Part shown: in pieces, positions 10,059 through 19,210 of the stretch | How the letters are laid out: every line of letters begins with the position of its first letter | Position numbering within the stretch: position 1 is the first letter of the stretch | NCBI RefSeq assembly: GCF_001753205.1 | Contig: NZ_CP017560.1 | Location: 1,798,001 to 1,862,000, forward strand | Direction: 5' to 3' | DNA from: Sporosarcina ureilytica | GTDB lineage: Bacteria; Bacillota; Bacilli; Bacillales_A; Planococcaceae | Length of the DNA stretch: 64,000 nt | Notes under the pieces: model-generated | What the model saw: the letters and a program-made list of their open reading frames with translations, nothing else | Databases searched by the model: none | What the model was told of the DNA's origin: nothing | Position numbers and translations under genes: made by a program

Positions 10059-11057
10059 ATGCGTAAATTTGCAATCATTATTTCTATGAGTCTAGTATTA
10101 CTGCTAGGAGCTTGTGGAGGAAGTGGAGCGAAGAAAGATAGTATCGACGTAATTAACTTTGCGGATGCTGGATGGGATAGTATTCGGGTACATAATAGTA
10201 TCGCTCGTACAATTATTGAAGAAGGTTACGGCTACGATACAAAAGAGACAAATGGTACATCTGCAGCTACATTCCAAGCTTTAGAGCAAGGTGATATTAA
10301 CGTGTACATGGAAGTTTGGACAGATAATTTAAAAGAAGTTTATGAAGCAGCACTAGATAAAGGGACAATTGTGAAGTTATCGACGAACTTTGATGACAAT
10401 ACGCAAGGGCTTTATGTACCTACCTATGTCATTGAAGGAGATGCAGAAAGAGGAATTGATCCAATTGCTCCAGATTTAAAAACAGTAGAAGATTTAGCGA
10501 AGTACCCAGAAATTTTCCAAGATCCAGAAGAGAAAAGTAAAGGGCGTATTGTTGGTGCACCTTCGAGCTGGATTGTGAGCGAACATTTAGCGACTAAAGT
10601 GGAGACATACGGATTAGATGAAAAGTATAACTATTTAGCACCCGGATCTGATTCAGCAATCGTAGCCTCATTGGCCGGCGCTTATGCAAAAGGAGAGCCG
10701 TGGGTCGGGTATTATTGGTCGCCAACTTGGGTAACAGCAAGCTATGACCTAACTTTGTTAGAAGATCATCCATATGATGAGGAAATTTGGAATGAAAATA
10801 AAGGAACTGAATTTGCACCGAGTGACGTTGTTGTAGCGATTCATAAAGATTTAGAAACACAAGCGAAGGACGTTGCTGATTTTTTAAAGAACTATGAAAC
10901 TAGCAATGAGCTAACAGAAGCAGCACTCAACCATATGGAAGCAACGGATGAAGATGCAGAAGAAACTGCTAAGTGGTGGTTAAAGGAATATGAAGATATT
11001 TGGACTATATGGGTTTCTGATGAGGTAGCTGAAAAAGTGATTGCTTCATTAGAATGA
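10059..11057 (+). CDS. Glycine betaine/choline-type ABC transporter substrate-binding lipoprotein
   Basis: Extracellular binding protein for a compatible solute. A lipoprotein signal ends in LLGACGG (Cys at about residue 19), followed by an OpuAC/ProX-like fold. Aromatic residues typical of quaternary-amine cages occur as AGWDS, MEVWTD and GYYWSPTW. At 332 residues it is longer than the second binding protein in this window (293). ATG start with AAGGGG ribosome site. It heads an operon binding protein-permease-ATPase; a stem-loop and 211-240 nt separate it from the permease. The exact ligand (betaine, carnitine, DMSP) cannot be read from sequence. Confidence 0.88.
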   Translation: MRKFAIIISMSLVLLLGACGGSGAKKDSIDVINFADAGWDSIRVHNSIARTIIEEGYGYDTKETNGTSAATFQALEQGDINVYMEVWTDNLKEVYEAALDKGTIVKLSTNFDDNTQGLYVPTYVIEGDAERGIDPIAPDLKTVEDLAKYPEIFQDPEEKSKGRIVGAPSSWIVSEHLATKVETYGLDEKYNYLAPGSDSAIVASLAGAYAKGEPWVGYYWSPTWVTASYDLTLLEDHPYDEEIWNENKGTEFAPSDVVVAIHKDLETQAKDVADFLKNYETSNELTEAALNHMEATDEDAEETAKWWLKEYEDIWTIWVSDEVAEKVIASLE

Positions 11058-11119
11058 TAAAGAATTACTAGACATATTTAGTTGCGACAAGTAGAACAAT
11101 GTTTGGCTGTAATAGCCAA

Positions 11120-11133
11120 TGAAAGCGCTTGCT
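11120..11133. promoter_or_regulatory. Weak cre-like site
   Basis: TGAAAGCGCTTGCT matches the CcpA operator consensus TGWAANCGNTNWCA with two mismatches at its right end. It lies in the binding-protein/permease gap. Weak evidence on its own. Confidence 0.2.
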
Positions 11134-11215
11134 AACTCGGCGTCGCAGTTATAAAAATGATAATGTTTAAGTGTTGCCGAGGGGTATATGTTTAGTACTA
11201 TGTGAATAAATAATT

Positions 11216-11249
11216 GGAAAGTGAGTCATTGTGAATTTGCTCATTTTCC
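11216..11249 (+). promoter_or_regulatory. Stem-loop between binding protein and permease genes
   Basis: GGAAAGTGAG pairs with CTCATTTTCC (one G-U) around a 14-nt loop. No T-run follows, so it is not a standard terminator. It may protect the upstream binding-protein mRNA or partly attenuate permease expression (inference). Confidence 0.4.
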
Positions 11250-11301
11250 AACGTTACTAAAATAAGAGGTGAGAAAGCGGCTGTCTATACAGTCCGGTCA
11301 T

Positions 11302-12162
11302 ATGAATGAATTTCCTGATATACGTATCCCAATTGGAGATGCTGTAAAAAGTTTTATTGATTTTTTAGCAGACAATTTTCAAGCATTATTCGATTTTATT
11401 TTCTTCATCACATCCTCTTCGATTAGAGGATTAGAAAGTGCATTATTAACGATTCCTTGGTGGGTTCTAATGCTGATTGTGATTGCGTTAGGTTGGTATT
11501 TTATTCATTTGCCAGGTGGAATCCTTTTCGGATTTTTTATGTTTTTAATCGGGTCATTTGAATTATGGCCAGAAACAATGACAACGATTTCTATCGTATT
11601 AATCTCCGTAATACTCTCTTTGCTTATCGGAATTCCTTTCGGTGTTCTAATGGCATTTAAAAACATTTTCTCAGCCATCATGAGACCAATCCTTGATGCG
11701 ATGCAAACAATGCCAACATTTGTCTATTTAATTCCAGTAATTTTCTTCTTTCCATTAGGAAACGTTCCAGCAGTTATTGCAACAATTATCTATGCATTGC
11801 CTCCCGTAATGCGTCTAACTGAACTAGCCATTCGAAATGTTGATAAAGAAGTAGTAGAGTCAGCACAATCTTTTGGTTCATCGACTATGCAGATGTTAAC
11901 GAAGGTGCAACTCCCTCAAGCATTACCAACAATCATGGCAGGTGTAAACCAAACAACTATGATGGCACTTGCAATGGCGGTTGTTGGTTCTATGGTCGGT
12001 GCACAAGGGTTAGGGGAGCGCGTTCTCTATGCGATAAACCGAATTGACATTTCACTAGGATTTGAAGCGGGAATTAGTATCGTCTTTTTAGCGATTATTA
12101 TTGACCGTATTACAGGTGGAATTGCCGATCGTCTTCAAAAACATAGGGGGAGTGCCTCATGA
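11302..12162 (+). CDS. Glycine betaine/proline-type ABC transporter permease (OpuAB/ProW family)
   Basis: Membrane permease of the first importer, several transmembrane helices, with the cytoplasmic EAA-type loop VDKEVVESAQSFGSS typical of the family. ATG 11302 gives MNEFPDIRIPIGDAV, which resembles the OpuAB N terminus but has a poor ribosome site. The best Shine-Dalgarno (AAGAGGTGAG, 11263-11272) would fit a CTG at 11281 in the same frame, and a GTG at 11269 is also in frame, so the start is unsure. The stop overlaps the ATPase start by 4 nt (ATGA). Confidence 0.9.
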   Translation: MNEFPDIRIPIGDAVKSFIDFLADNFQALFDFIFFITSSSIRGLESALLTIPWWVLMLIVIALGWYFIHLPGGILFGFFMFLIGSFELWPETMTTISIVLISVILSLLIGIPFGVLMAFKNIFSAIMRPILDAMQTMPTFVYLIPVIFFFPLGNVPAVIATIIYALPPVMRLTELAIRNVDKEVVESAQSFGSSTMQMLTKVQLPQALPTIMAGVNQTTMMALAMAVVGSMVGAQGLGERVLYAINRIDISLGFEAGISIVFLAIIIDRITGGIADRLQKHRGSAS

Positions 12163-13361
12163 CAGTCAAATTAAAAGTTGAAAAAGTATCTAAAATATTC
12201 GGTCCCAGACCTAAAAAAATCATCCCAATGGTTGAAAGAGGGGATGAGAAGACGGATATTTTAGAGAAAACTGGCCATACAGTAGGCGTTTACAATGCTT
12301 CTATGGATATTATGGAAGGCGAAACTTTCGTTATTATGGGTCTTTCTGGAAGCGGAAAATCAACATTAATTCGTTGTTTAAATTTATTAAATAAACCAGA
12401 TGCCGGAGCAATTTACGTTGATGGTGAAAATATTGTTGAGTATAACACACAACAATTAAAACAGTATCGTCAACAAAAAATAGCGATGGTCTTTCAACAT
12501 TTTGGTCTTTTTAGTCATAGAACAATTTTAGGAAATATCGAATACGGTCTTGAAATTAAAGGGTTATCGAAAGAGGAACGTCGCAAAATTGCTCAACATC
12601 ATTTAGAGTTGGTTGGACTTAAAGGTTGGGAAGATAAATATCCTGATGAACTTTCCGGTGGCATGCAGCAGCGAGTTGGCATTGCGAGAGCGCTCGCGAA
12701 TGACCCAGATATTTTATTAATGGACGAACCTTTTAGTGCACTTGATCCGTTAATTCGTCGAGAAATGCAACTAGAGCTAATTGATATACAAAATCGTTTG
12801 CAAAAAACAATTATATTTATTACACATGATGTCAACGAAGCATTTAAACTAGGGGACCGTGTGGCGGTCATGAAGGACGGTAAAGTTGAACAAGTCGGTA
12901 CGCCGGAAGAAATATTAGAAGAGCCAGCAAATGACTATATTTCGGAGTTTATTAGGGATATTGACCGCTCGAAAATCTTGCAGGCTGAACATATCATGAG
13001 TAGACCGTATGGTTTACTGTCTATGAAAGATGGTTTGAATGTTGCTGTTAAAATGATGCGTGAACACGGGATGTCTAGTGTTTTCGTAACAGATCGACAA
13101 CGTCATTTACGTGGGATTGTAACCATCGATGATGCCATCGAAGGGATTAAGCAAAAAAAGCCATTAGAAGAAGTGATTCTACCAGTCGTTAATACAGTGA
13201 AACCAGATGCATATGTACAAGATATTATTCCAAAAGCATTAGAATCGAAATATCCGATAGTCGTTGTTGATGATGACAACCATATTAAAGGAATTATATT
13301 ACGCGTACACGTATTAGCAAGTTTAATTGACGATAATGGGGACAATTCAGTAGAAGGATGA
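12159..13361 (+). CDS. Glycine betaine/proline-type ABC transporter ATPase with CBS pair (OpuAA family)
   Basis: Energises the first importer. At 400 residues: Walker A GLSGSGKST near 61, signature LSGGMQQRVGIARAL, Walker B ILLMDEPFSALD, then two C-terminal CBS domains from about 270 that in OpuA-type systems sense ionic strength or c-di-AMP (family knowledge). It overlaps the permease by 4 nt, so the two are translationally coupled. It is a close paralogue of the ATPase at 37303, sharing the opening KIFG, the ILEKTG stretch and domain order. Terminator at 13377. Confidence 0.93.
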   Translation: MTVKLKVEKVSKIFGPRPKKIIPMVERGDEKTDILEKTGHTVGVYNASMDIMEGETFVIMGLSGSGKSTLIRCLNLLNKPDAGAIYVDGENIVEYNTQQLKQYRQQKIAMVFQHFGLFSHRTILGNIEYGLEIKGLSKEERRKIAQHHLELVGLKGWEDKYPDELSGGMQQRVGIARALANDPDILLMDEPFSALDPLIRREMQLELIDIQNRLQKTIIFITHDVNEAFKLGDRVAVMKDGKVEQVGTPEEILEEPANDYISEFIRDIDRSKILQAEHIMSRPYGLLSMKDGLNVAVKMMREHGMSSVFVTDRQRHLRGIVTIDDAIEGIKQKKPLEEVILPVVNTVKPDAYVQDIIPKALESKYPIVVVDDDNHIKGIILRVHVLASLIDDNGDNSVEG

Positions 13362-13376
13362 AGAAATAGAAATCAT

Positions 13377-13414
13377 AAAAGAGTTCAACAAGTTACAAAC
13401 TGTTGAACTCTTTT
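13377..13414. terminator. Bidirectional terminator after first betaine importer
   Basis: AAAAGAGTTCAACA and TGTTGAACTCTTTT pair perfectly around a 10-nt loop. It also faces the convergent acyl-CoA ligase gene. Confidence 0.85.
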
Positions 13415-13455
13415 AGTTTCGTTTCCGGTGAAATAAATTGCATATCTTGCGTATA

Positions 13456-15057
13456 TTAATTTACGAATCGCCCAGTTGTTGTTGGATTGGCTTCCCAGTA
13501 CTCATTTCTCAGTTGAACTTTTTGTATTTTACCAGAAGCTGTTTTTGGCAATTCATCAATAAAAGTGATGCTTGTAACTGCTTTAAAATGGGCAAGTTTA
13601 GAGCGTGAAAAAGCAATGACTTCTTCTTCAGTTAAAGTATGTCCTTCTCTTAGAACAATATAGGCATGAGGCGTTTCTCCCCATTTTTCATGAGGGACTG
13701 CAATAACAGCGGCTTCTAGAATGGATGGATGTTCGTAAAGAACGCCTTCAATTTCAATGGAAGATATATTTTCTCCGCCTGAAATAATAATATCTTTTTT
13801 GCGGTCCGTAATGTCAATGTGACCAAATTCATCTATTGTACCCATATCCCCAGTATGTAGCCAACCATTTTGAATGGCTTCTTCAGTCTCTTCCTTATTT
13901 TTCCAATAGCCTTTCATAACACCATGACCATATACAACAATTTCGCCAAGTGAATGTCCATCATGTGGAACCTCATTGCCATTTTCATCAACGACGCGGA
14001 CATCGCATCCAATCATTGGATAACCGGCTTTTGCTTTTAAGCGAACTTTTTGCTCTTCTGTTAAATGTTCTTCCGTTGAACGTGAAGCTGAAGTTAATGT
14101 TAGTGGTGATGTTTCTGTCATGCCGTATACTTGGATAAACGTCCAACCAAGTTCATCTTCAACACGTCGGATAAACGCTGGAGGTGGCGCAGAGCCAGCA
14201 ATCATAACTCGAACATTTTCACCAGTCTCCGGCTTCGCTTCATCATGAAGCTGTAGAAGTGAGTTTAAAACGGTAGGCGCCATATGGACAGCTGTCGCCT
14301 TGTGCTTATGAATCGCATCGAAAATTTTAGCTGGAGTTGCTCTGCGTAAGCAAATATGCGTTGCACCATTTGCAGTGTAGTAAAAAGGCGATCCCCAACC
14401 GTTTACGTGAAACATCGGTAAAACATGTAAATAAATATCGTCATCATGCACGCGAAGGTGATGCATGGCTGATAAAGCGTGTAAGTAATTGCTACGATGA
14501 GTTAACATAACCCCTTTTGGATTACCTGTTGTACCGCTCGTATACAATAAGCTACAAACATCGAATTCATCAACAGGTGCACGTTCAAACTGATTTTCAG
14601 GAAACGAATTAAGCCATTTATCATAACTAATTTCGTTAGAAGTGTCATCACCATAATGAACGATAATTGTTTCCACGGTTTCTAATTGATGTTTAATAGG
14701 TTCGATTAAAGTTAGCAAATCTTGATCAACAAAAAGTACTTTTGATTCGCTATGATTTAAAATAAATACATAGTCTTCTGGTTTCAAGCGAATATTTAGT
14801 GGAACCATCGTCGCACCGAGTTGAAAGATTCCATAAAAACCTTCTAACATTTCCACGGTATTTGGTGCAAGATAGGCCACTTTATCTCCTTTTTGAACAC
14901 CAAGAGAACGAAGGCCATGGGAAAGTTGATTCACCCGTGTTGCGAGTTCTTTGTACGTAAAAGTTCGACCTTCTTCATAATCAATGACCGCACATTTCTC
15001 CCCATAAACTGTCACTGCACGATCCAAAAACTGTAATAGATTCATAGGAACATACAT
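13456..15057 (-). CDS. Fatty acyl-CoA synthetase (class I adenylate-forming)
   Basis: Activates a carboxylic acid to its CoA thioester through an acyl-AMP intermediate. At 533 residues it carries the AMP-binding P-loop LLYTSGTTGNPKGVMLTHR near residue 170, the GMTETSPL motif, the hinge motif TGDMGTIDEFGHIDITDRKKD split over about 400-425, and the C-terminal catalytic Lys in PKTASGKIQK. Ribosome site TTGGAG lies 8 nt before ATG 15057. The medium/long-chain acid is a guess from family resemblance. Together with the nearby MaoC hydratase, patatin lipase and glyoxylate-shunt genes it suggests fatty-acid use. Confidence 0.88.
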   Translation of the reverse strand: MYVPMNLLQFLDRAVTVYGEKCAVIDYEEGRTFTYKELATRVNQLSHGLRSLGVQKGDKVAYLAPNTVEMLEGFYGIFQLGATMVPLNIRLKPEDYVFILNHSESKVLFVDQDLLTLIEPIKHQLETVETIIVHYGDDTSNEISYDKWLNSFPENQFERAPVDEFDVCSLLYTSGTTGNPKGVMLTHRSNYLHALSAMHHLRVHDDDIYLHVLPMFHVNGWGSPFYYTANGATHICLRRATPAKIFDAIHKHKATAVHMAPTVLNSLLQLHDEAKPETGENVRVMIAGSAPPPAFIRRVEDELGWTFIQVYGMTETSPLTLTSASRSTEEHLTEEQKVRLKAKAGYPMIGCDVRVVDENGNEVPHDGHSLGEIVVYGHGVMKGYWKNKEETEEAIQNGWLHTGDMGTIDEFGHIDITDRKKDIIISGGENISSIEIEGVLYEHPSILEAAVIAVPHEKWGETPHAYIVLREGHTLTEEEVIAFSRSKLAHFKAVTSITFIDELPKTASGKIQKVQLRNEYWEANPTTTGRFVN

Positions 15058-15201
15058 CTACATCACTCCAAAGTTATAATATTCTTACTATTAGACTCGA
15101 TTATATCATAAAACTTTGTATAATTGTCAGACTTTCTATATAATCCCATAATTTAAATAAAATGTTAACTAGATGAAACCAAGGCGTAATTGACTATGGA
15201 A

Positions 15202-15245
15202 AAACGAGTGAATTTCGCAGGGTGTTGATGTCGAATTCACTCGTT
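15202..15245 (-). terminator. Terminator after malic enzyme gene
   Basis: Read on the minus strand, AACGAGTGAATTC and its complement pair around an 18-nt loop and a run of T follows. Confidence 0.75.
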
Positions 15246-15256
15246 ATTGCGTTTAT

Positions 15257-16441
15257 TTATTTTTGCAAGGATATTTGTGCAACACCTGTTTGGATGGCTG
15301 CCTCGCTCACAGCTTTTGAAACAGCTTCTACAACTCTTGAATCAAAAGGATTAGGAATCACATAGTCTTCATGTAGCTCAGCAGGCTCTATTAAAGATGC
15401 AATCGCTCTCGTTGCGGCTAATTTCATCTCGTCATTAATATCGATTGCTCGGACATTTAATGCGCCTCTAAAAATTCCCGGGAAAGCTAATACATTATTT
15501 ACTTGGTTCGCAAAATCCGAACGTCCTGTTGCGATGACTCTAACGCCGAACTCTTTCGCAGTGTCTGGAAGGATTTCTGGCATTGGATTAGCAAGTGCAA
15601 AAACAATCGGTTCATCCTTCATTTGATCAATTAATTCTTTTGTTAAAACATTAGCAACAGAAACCCCGATGAACACATCTGCATCTTTTAAAGCATTTTT
15701 TAAATCGCCTGTTTCATTTGAGCGATTTGTAATTTCAGCAATAAATTCTTTTTGTTCATTCATACCATGTGGGCGTTCTTTATAGATTATGCCTTTTGAA
15801 TCGCACATAATGATATTCGTTACGCCAAGTGATAGGAGCAATTTAGTAATTGCAATCCCAGCAGCTCCTGCACCATTGACAACAACTTTGATATTTTCAA
15901 TTTCTTTATTGACCAATTTCAATGAATTCATAAGTCCTGCTGAAACAACGATAGCTGTTCCGTGTTGATCATCATGAAACACCGGAATTGAACATTCTTC
16001 TCTTAAACGCTCTTCAATTTCGAAACAACGAGGTGCTGATATATCTTCCAAATTAATGCCTCCAAATGTAGGGCTTAGAACTTTGACAGTTCGAATAATT
16101 TCTTCCGTATCGGTCGTATCTAAGCAAATTGGAAACGCATCAATATCTGCAAATTTCTTAAGGAGTAATGCTTTCCCCTCCATAACAGGTAAAGCAGCTT
16201 CGGGACCAATGTCACCGAGACCTAAGACAGCTGTTCCGTCCGTTACGATGCCAACAAGATTGCCTTTCATCGTATAGTCATACACATTTTTCGGTTCATT
16301 ATGAATTTCGACACATGGATCAGCGACGCCAGGTGAATACGCTAAACTTAGGTCGACTTGATTTTCAAGGGGTACTTTTGATTGAATCTCCATTTTCCCT
16401 TGATGCTTTCGATGTAATTCAAGAGCAGTGACATTTTCCAT
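15257..16441 (-). CDS. Malic enzyme, short NAD(P) type (YtsJ-like)
   Basis: Oxidatively decarboxylates malate to pyruvate and CO2. At 394 residues it belongs to the short YtsJ class rather than the 560-580-residue MaeA/MalS class. Seen: LAYSPGVADPC near residue 33, metal-binding LEDISAPRCFEIE, FHDDQHGTAI, and the Rossmann VVNGAGAAGIA. In the shunt setting it would return C4 acids from aceA/glcB to pyruvate. Its upstream gap (16442-16722) carries a CTGTTGTAAA identical to part of a box before aceA, hinting at shared control. It stands alone between two terminators. Confidence 0.93.
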   Translation of the reverse strand: MENVTALELHRKHQGKMEIQSKVPLENQVDLSLAYSPGVADPCVEIHNEPKNVYDYTMKGNLVGIVTDGTAVLGLGDIGPEAALPVMEGKALLLKKFADIDAFPICLDTTDTEEIIRTVKVLSPTFGGINLEDISAPRCFEIEERLREECSIPVFHDDQHGTAIVVSAGLMNSLKLVNKEIENIKVVVNGAGAAGIAITKLLLSLGVTNIIMCDSKGIIYKERPHGMNEQKEFIAEITNRSNETGDLKNALKDADVFIGVSVANVLTKELIDQMKDEPIVFALANPMPEILPDTAKEFGVRVIATGRSDFANQVNNVLAFPGIFRGALNVRAIDINDEMKLAATRAIASLIEPAELHEDYVIPNPFDSRVVEAVSKAVSEAAIQTGVAQISLQK

Positions 16442-16722
16442 AATTAAGTCCTCTTTTCGATTGATTTTCTATATCCAGAATTGGAATTCAACTCATTTTT
16501 TTTACTGTTGTAAATAGTGTAGGCGTTCCGGTAAATAGTTAAACGGATGGTACGTTAAATGAGTGTTTAGATTTATAATTTTTAACACATTTGAAGGATA
16601 AAATCAACCCTAAGAGATTCCAAGTTTTTTAAATTGAACGACAAACAGCTACTTAAAAACTACCTCTATAGAAGGAATTAAATAAGCCGATTATTGGGGT
16701 AGCATTTATATTTTTTAAAATA

Positions 16723-17373
16723 TTAAAATCCAAGCGTTTTGCGAATATGTGTTGAATAAGATTGACTGACAGGTAATACGGTGCCGTTTTTTAGGGTAAT
16801 CAACATATTTGATGAAAAATCACGCGAAATTTCTAAAATATGTTGAATATTTACGATGTAAGAACGATGGATGCGTAGAAAGAAATTCGGCAATTGTTCA
16901 ACTAAATCTTTTAATGTATAGATAGATTGATAAGCTACATCATTTTTATAAAACCATGTTTTCTTTTGTAAGCTTTCAATATGTGATATTTTGTCAACTG
17001 CAATTGGGCACCAACAGTCTTCATTTCTGCCAGTTAAAAAAGTCATTGGTTCTTTATAAAGTGAATGATAATCCGGAGGCAAAATCACAAGGACGACTCC
17101 TTCTTTATCATCTACTATCGCTGGATAACCAATCCCGTAATAAGAAGAGCAGTTTTCATCACCTTGCATATACTTTTCAACTTTAAGTTTCTTTTTCACT
17201 ACATCATGAACAATATTGTTAGCTTCAACTGATTGACCAACTACAATTCGGATGTCATGCATGCCAGGAGCATAATACAAATAGCGTCCATTGGCTATAA
17301 CTGCAACCGAGGCTTCTTTTGGTAACCATTCTTTTAAAATACTTACATATTGTACAGCCGCTTCAATTCCCAT
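16723..17373 (-). CDS. LytTR-family transcriptional regulator, likely of the glyoxylate shunt
   Basis: A C-terminal LytTR DNA-binding domain occupies roughly the last 100 residues (FFLRIHRSYIVNIQHI is typical, then GTVLPVSQSY). The N-terminal 110 residues look like a small sensory domain (SIAV/YLYYAPG..., YYGIGYPAI) of a type I cannot name; there is no receiver domain. Start ATG 17373 is preferred because AAGGGGG sits 9 nt upstream; an in-frame ATG at 17415 has its AGTAGG touching the start codon. It is divergent from aceA, with repeated boxes between them, so control of aceA is a natural inference. Stop is followed only by AT-rich sequence. Confidence 0.8.
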   Translation of the reverse strand: MGIEAAVQYVSILKEWLPKEASVAVIANGRYLYYAPGMHDIRIVVGQSVEANNIVHDVVKKKLKVEKYMQGDENCSSYYGIGYPAIVDDKEGVVLVILPPDYHSLYKEPMTFLTGRNEDCWCPIAVDKISHIESLQKKTWFYKNDVAYQSIYTLKDLVEQLPNFFLRIHRSYIVNIQHILEISRDFSSNMLITLKNGTVLPVSQSYSTHIRKTLGF

Positions 17374-17445
17374 TCCACTTTTCCCCCTTGTGTTAATTTC
17401 TACAATCTTATTCATCCTACTATAAGCTGCTTTGTCACGGAATAG

Positions 17446-17530
17446 TCTGTTCTATCTAAATAGTATGACAGAAATAAGATTCTGTTATAGATTAGTATAC
17501 AAGAATTAAATCTGTTGTAAAACAGTTTAA
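17446..17530. promoter_or_regulatory. Direct repeats TCTGTTnTA upstream of aceA
   Basis: TCTGTTnTA occurs at 17446, 17481 and 17511, all in the same orientation, with a related ACAGTTTAA at 17522. A possible -10 (TATACA, 17496-17501) has no -35 hexamer, as expected of an activator-dependent promoter. LytTR proteins bind short direct repeats containing GTT, so these are candidate sites for the divergent regulator. Confidence 0.5.
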
Positions 17531-17564
17531 TCAAAACTTTTTAACTATTGGGAGGATGAGTAGG

Positions 17565-18848
17565 ATGACAACAAGGGAAGAACAAGCAAAACAATTAGAA
17601 GAAATGTGGGCAACTGACCCAAGATGGAAAGGAATCAAACGTAATTACAGCGGGGAGGATGTTGTAAAATTAAGAGGTTCTCTTCAGATTGAATATACGC
17701 TAGCGCAAAAAGGTGCAGCTCGTTTATTTAAATCAATTCATGAGGAAGACTTCGTCAATGCACTTGGTGCACTAACTGGAAACCAAGCTGTTCAACAAGT
17801 AAAAGCAGGTTTACAAGCAATTTACTTAAGTGGTTGGCAAGTAGCAGCAGATGCGAACTTAGCTGGTCAAATGTATCCGGACCAAAGTTTATATCCAGCA
17901 AACAGTGTTCCAAAAGTTGTACAGCGAATCAACCAAGCACTTCAGCGAGCAGACCAGATCGACCACGCAGAAGGCAGAGGAGATGGGTTCGATTGGTTTG
18001 CACCGATTGTCGCGGATATGGAAGCTGGATTTGGTGGTCCACTAAACGTTTTCGAATTAATGAAGGGCATGATTGAAGCAGGTGCAGCTGGAGTTCACTT
18101 AGAAGACCAATTAGCTTCAGAAAAGAAATGTGGTCACTTAGGAGGAAAAGTATTACTTCCAACGCAAAACGCGATTCGTAATCTAACAGCGGCACGCTTA
18201 GCTGCAGATGTTCTTGGTGTTCCAACCATTATTATCGCACGTACGGATGCAGATGCTGCAGATATGGTTACGAGCGATATTGATCCAGTTGACCAGGAGT
18301 TTATCACAGGGGAGAGAACGCCAGAAGGTTTCTTCCGTACACGTGCAGGTATTGACCAAGCGATTTCAAGAGGTCTTGCATATGCACCATACGCAGATTT
18401 AATTTGGTGTGAAACGTCTACACCAAATCTAGAAGAAGCAAAACAATTCGCAGACGCAATTCATGCTGAATACCCTGATAAATTGCTTGCTTACAACTGT
18501 TCACCATCATTTAATTGGAAAGCTGCTTTATCTGATGAAGAAATTGCAAATTATCAACGGGAACTTGGAAAACTTGGTTACAAATTCCAGTTTGTTACAT
18601 TAGCGGGCTTCCACTCACTAAACCACAGTATGTTTGAATTGGCACACGAGTATAAAGATAACGGCATGGCAGCTTACTCTAAGCTACAGCAAGCTGAATT
18701 CGCGAGCGAGCCAAAAGGGTATACAGCAACGAGACATCAACGTGAGGTTGGAACAGGTTACTTCGATGATGTAACACAAGTTATTTCAGGTGGTACATCC
18801 TCAACGACAGCAATGACAGGGTCAACTGAAGAAGCGCAATTTGTTTAA
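17565..18848 (+). CDS. aceA: Isocitrate lyase
   Basis: First enzyme of the glyoxylate shunt; splits isocitrate to glyoxylate and succinate. At 427 residues it has the catalytic loop [14 protein letters not shown] near residue 187 and the metal site ADMEAGFGG. Start ATG 17565 lies 9 nt after GGGAGG; ATG 17556 would overlap that ribosome site. It is followed by a stable stem-loop and then a small zinc-ribbon gene and malate synthase G in the same orientation, so both shunt enzymes are adjacent. Regulation is probably by the divergent LytTR protein. Confidence 0.96.
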   Translation: MTTREEQAKQLEEMWATDPRWKGIKRNYSGEDVVKLRGSLQIEYTLAQKGAARLFKSIHEEDFVNALGALTGNQAVQQVKAGLQAIYLSGWQVAADANLAGQMYPDQSLYPANSVPKVVQRINQALQRADQIDHAEGRGDGFDWFAPIVADMEAGFGGPLNVFELMKGMIEAGAAGVHLEDQLASEKKCGHLGGKVLLPTQNAIRNLTAARLAADVLGVPTIIIARTDADAADMVTSDIDPVDQEFITGERTPEGFFRTRAGIDQAISRGLAYAPYADLIWCETSTPNLEEAKQFADAIHAEYPDKLLAYNCSPSFNWKAALSDEEIANYQRELGKLGYKFQFVTLAGFHSLNHSMFELAHEYKDNGMAAYSKLQQAEFASEPKGYTATRHQREVGTGYFDDVTQVISGGTSSTTAMTGSTEEAQFV

Positions 18849-18889
18849 TTTAAAACTATAAATCGGATTAATGCTTAATAGTAATAACA

Positions 18890-18935
18890 GGCGCTTGATG
18901 AAAGGGAAGTCGGGTAAAAGGCTTCCCTAAGCGCC
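18890..18935 (+). promoter_or_regulatory. Stable hairpin without T-run after aceA
   Basis: GGCGCTT (18890-18896) pairs with AAGCGCC (18929-18935) and GGGAAG (18904-18909) with CTTCCC (18922-18927). AAATATG follows instead of T, so mRNA stabilisation or processing is more likely than termination. Confidence 0.45.
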
Positions 18936-19007
18936 AAATATGATTTGAAAAACAAAAACAACTCATAATCCCATGTGGGAAAATAATAAAAAGTGGAGGA
19001 GATTAAT

Positions 19008-19136
19008 ATGAAAAATACTGAAATGATTAGAATGTCTCAGGAAAAAGAATGTCCGGAATGTGGGGAAAGATATATTGAAAAAATTGAATCTGTTGTTTAC
19101 GAATGTGAACGTTGCATCGGTAGACATGAAGAGTGA
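19008..19136 (+). CDS. Small YhfH-like zinc-ribbon protein (42 aa)
   Basis: ATG with GGAGGAG upstream; ends at TGA 19136. The product has two Cys pairs, CPECGE and CERC, separated by about 16 residues, the pattern of the YhfH family of small Bacillus proteins. The function of that family is not known to me. It lies between aceA and malate synthase G and is closed off by its own terminator 10 nt later, so it could be the end of the aceA transcript. Confidence 0.8.
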   Translation: MKNTEMIRMSQEKECPECGERYIEKIESVVYECERCIGRHEE

Positions 19137-19145
19137 CGAACACAT

Positions 19146-19184
19146 ACGTCTCTATATCGGACATAAAGATATAGAGACGTTTTC
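19146..19184 (+). terminator. Terminator after YhfH-like gene
   Basis: ACGTCTCTATATC (19146-19158) pairs perfectly with GATATAGAGACGT (19168-19180), then TTTT. Malate synthase starts only 26 nt later, so full-length glcB message would need readthrough. Confidence 0.8.
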
Positions 19185-19210
19185 ATACGAATAAAATGGG
19201 GGAATATTCA

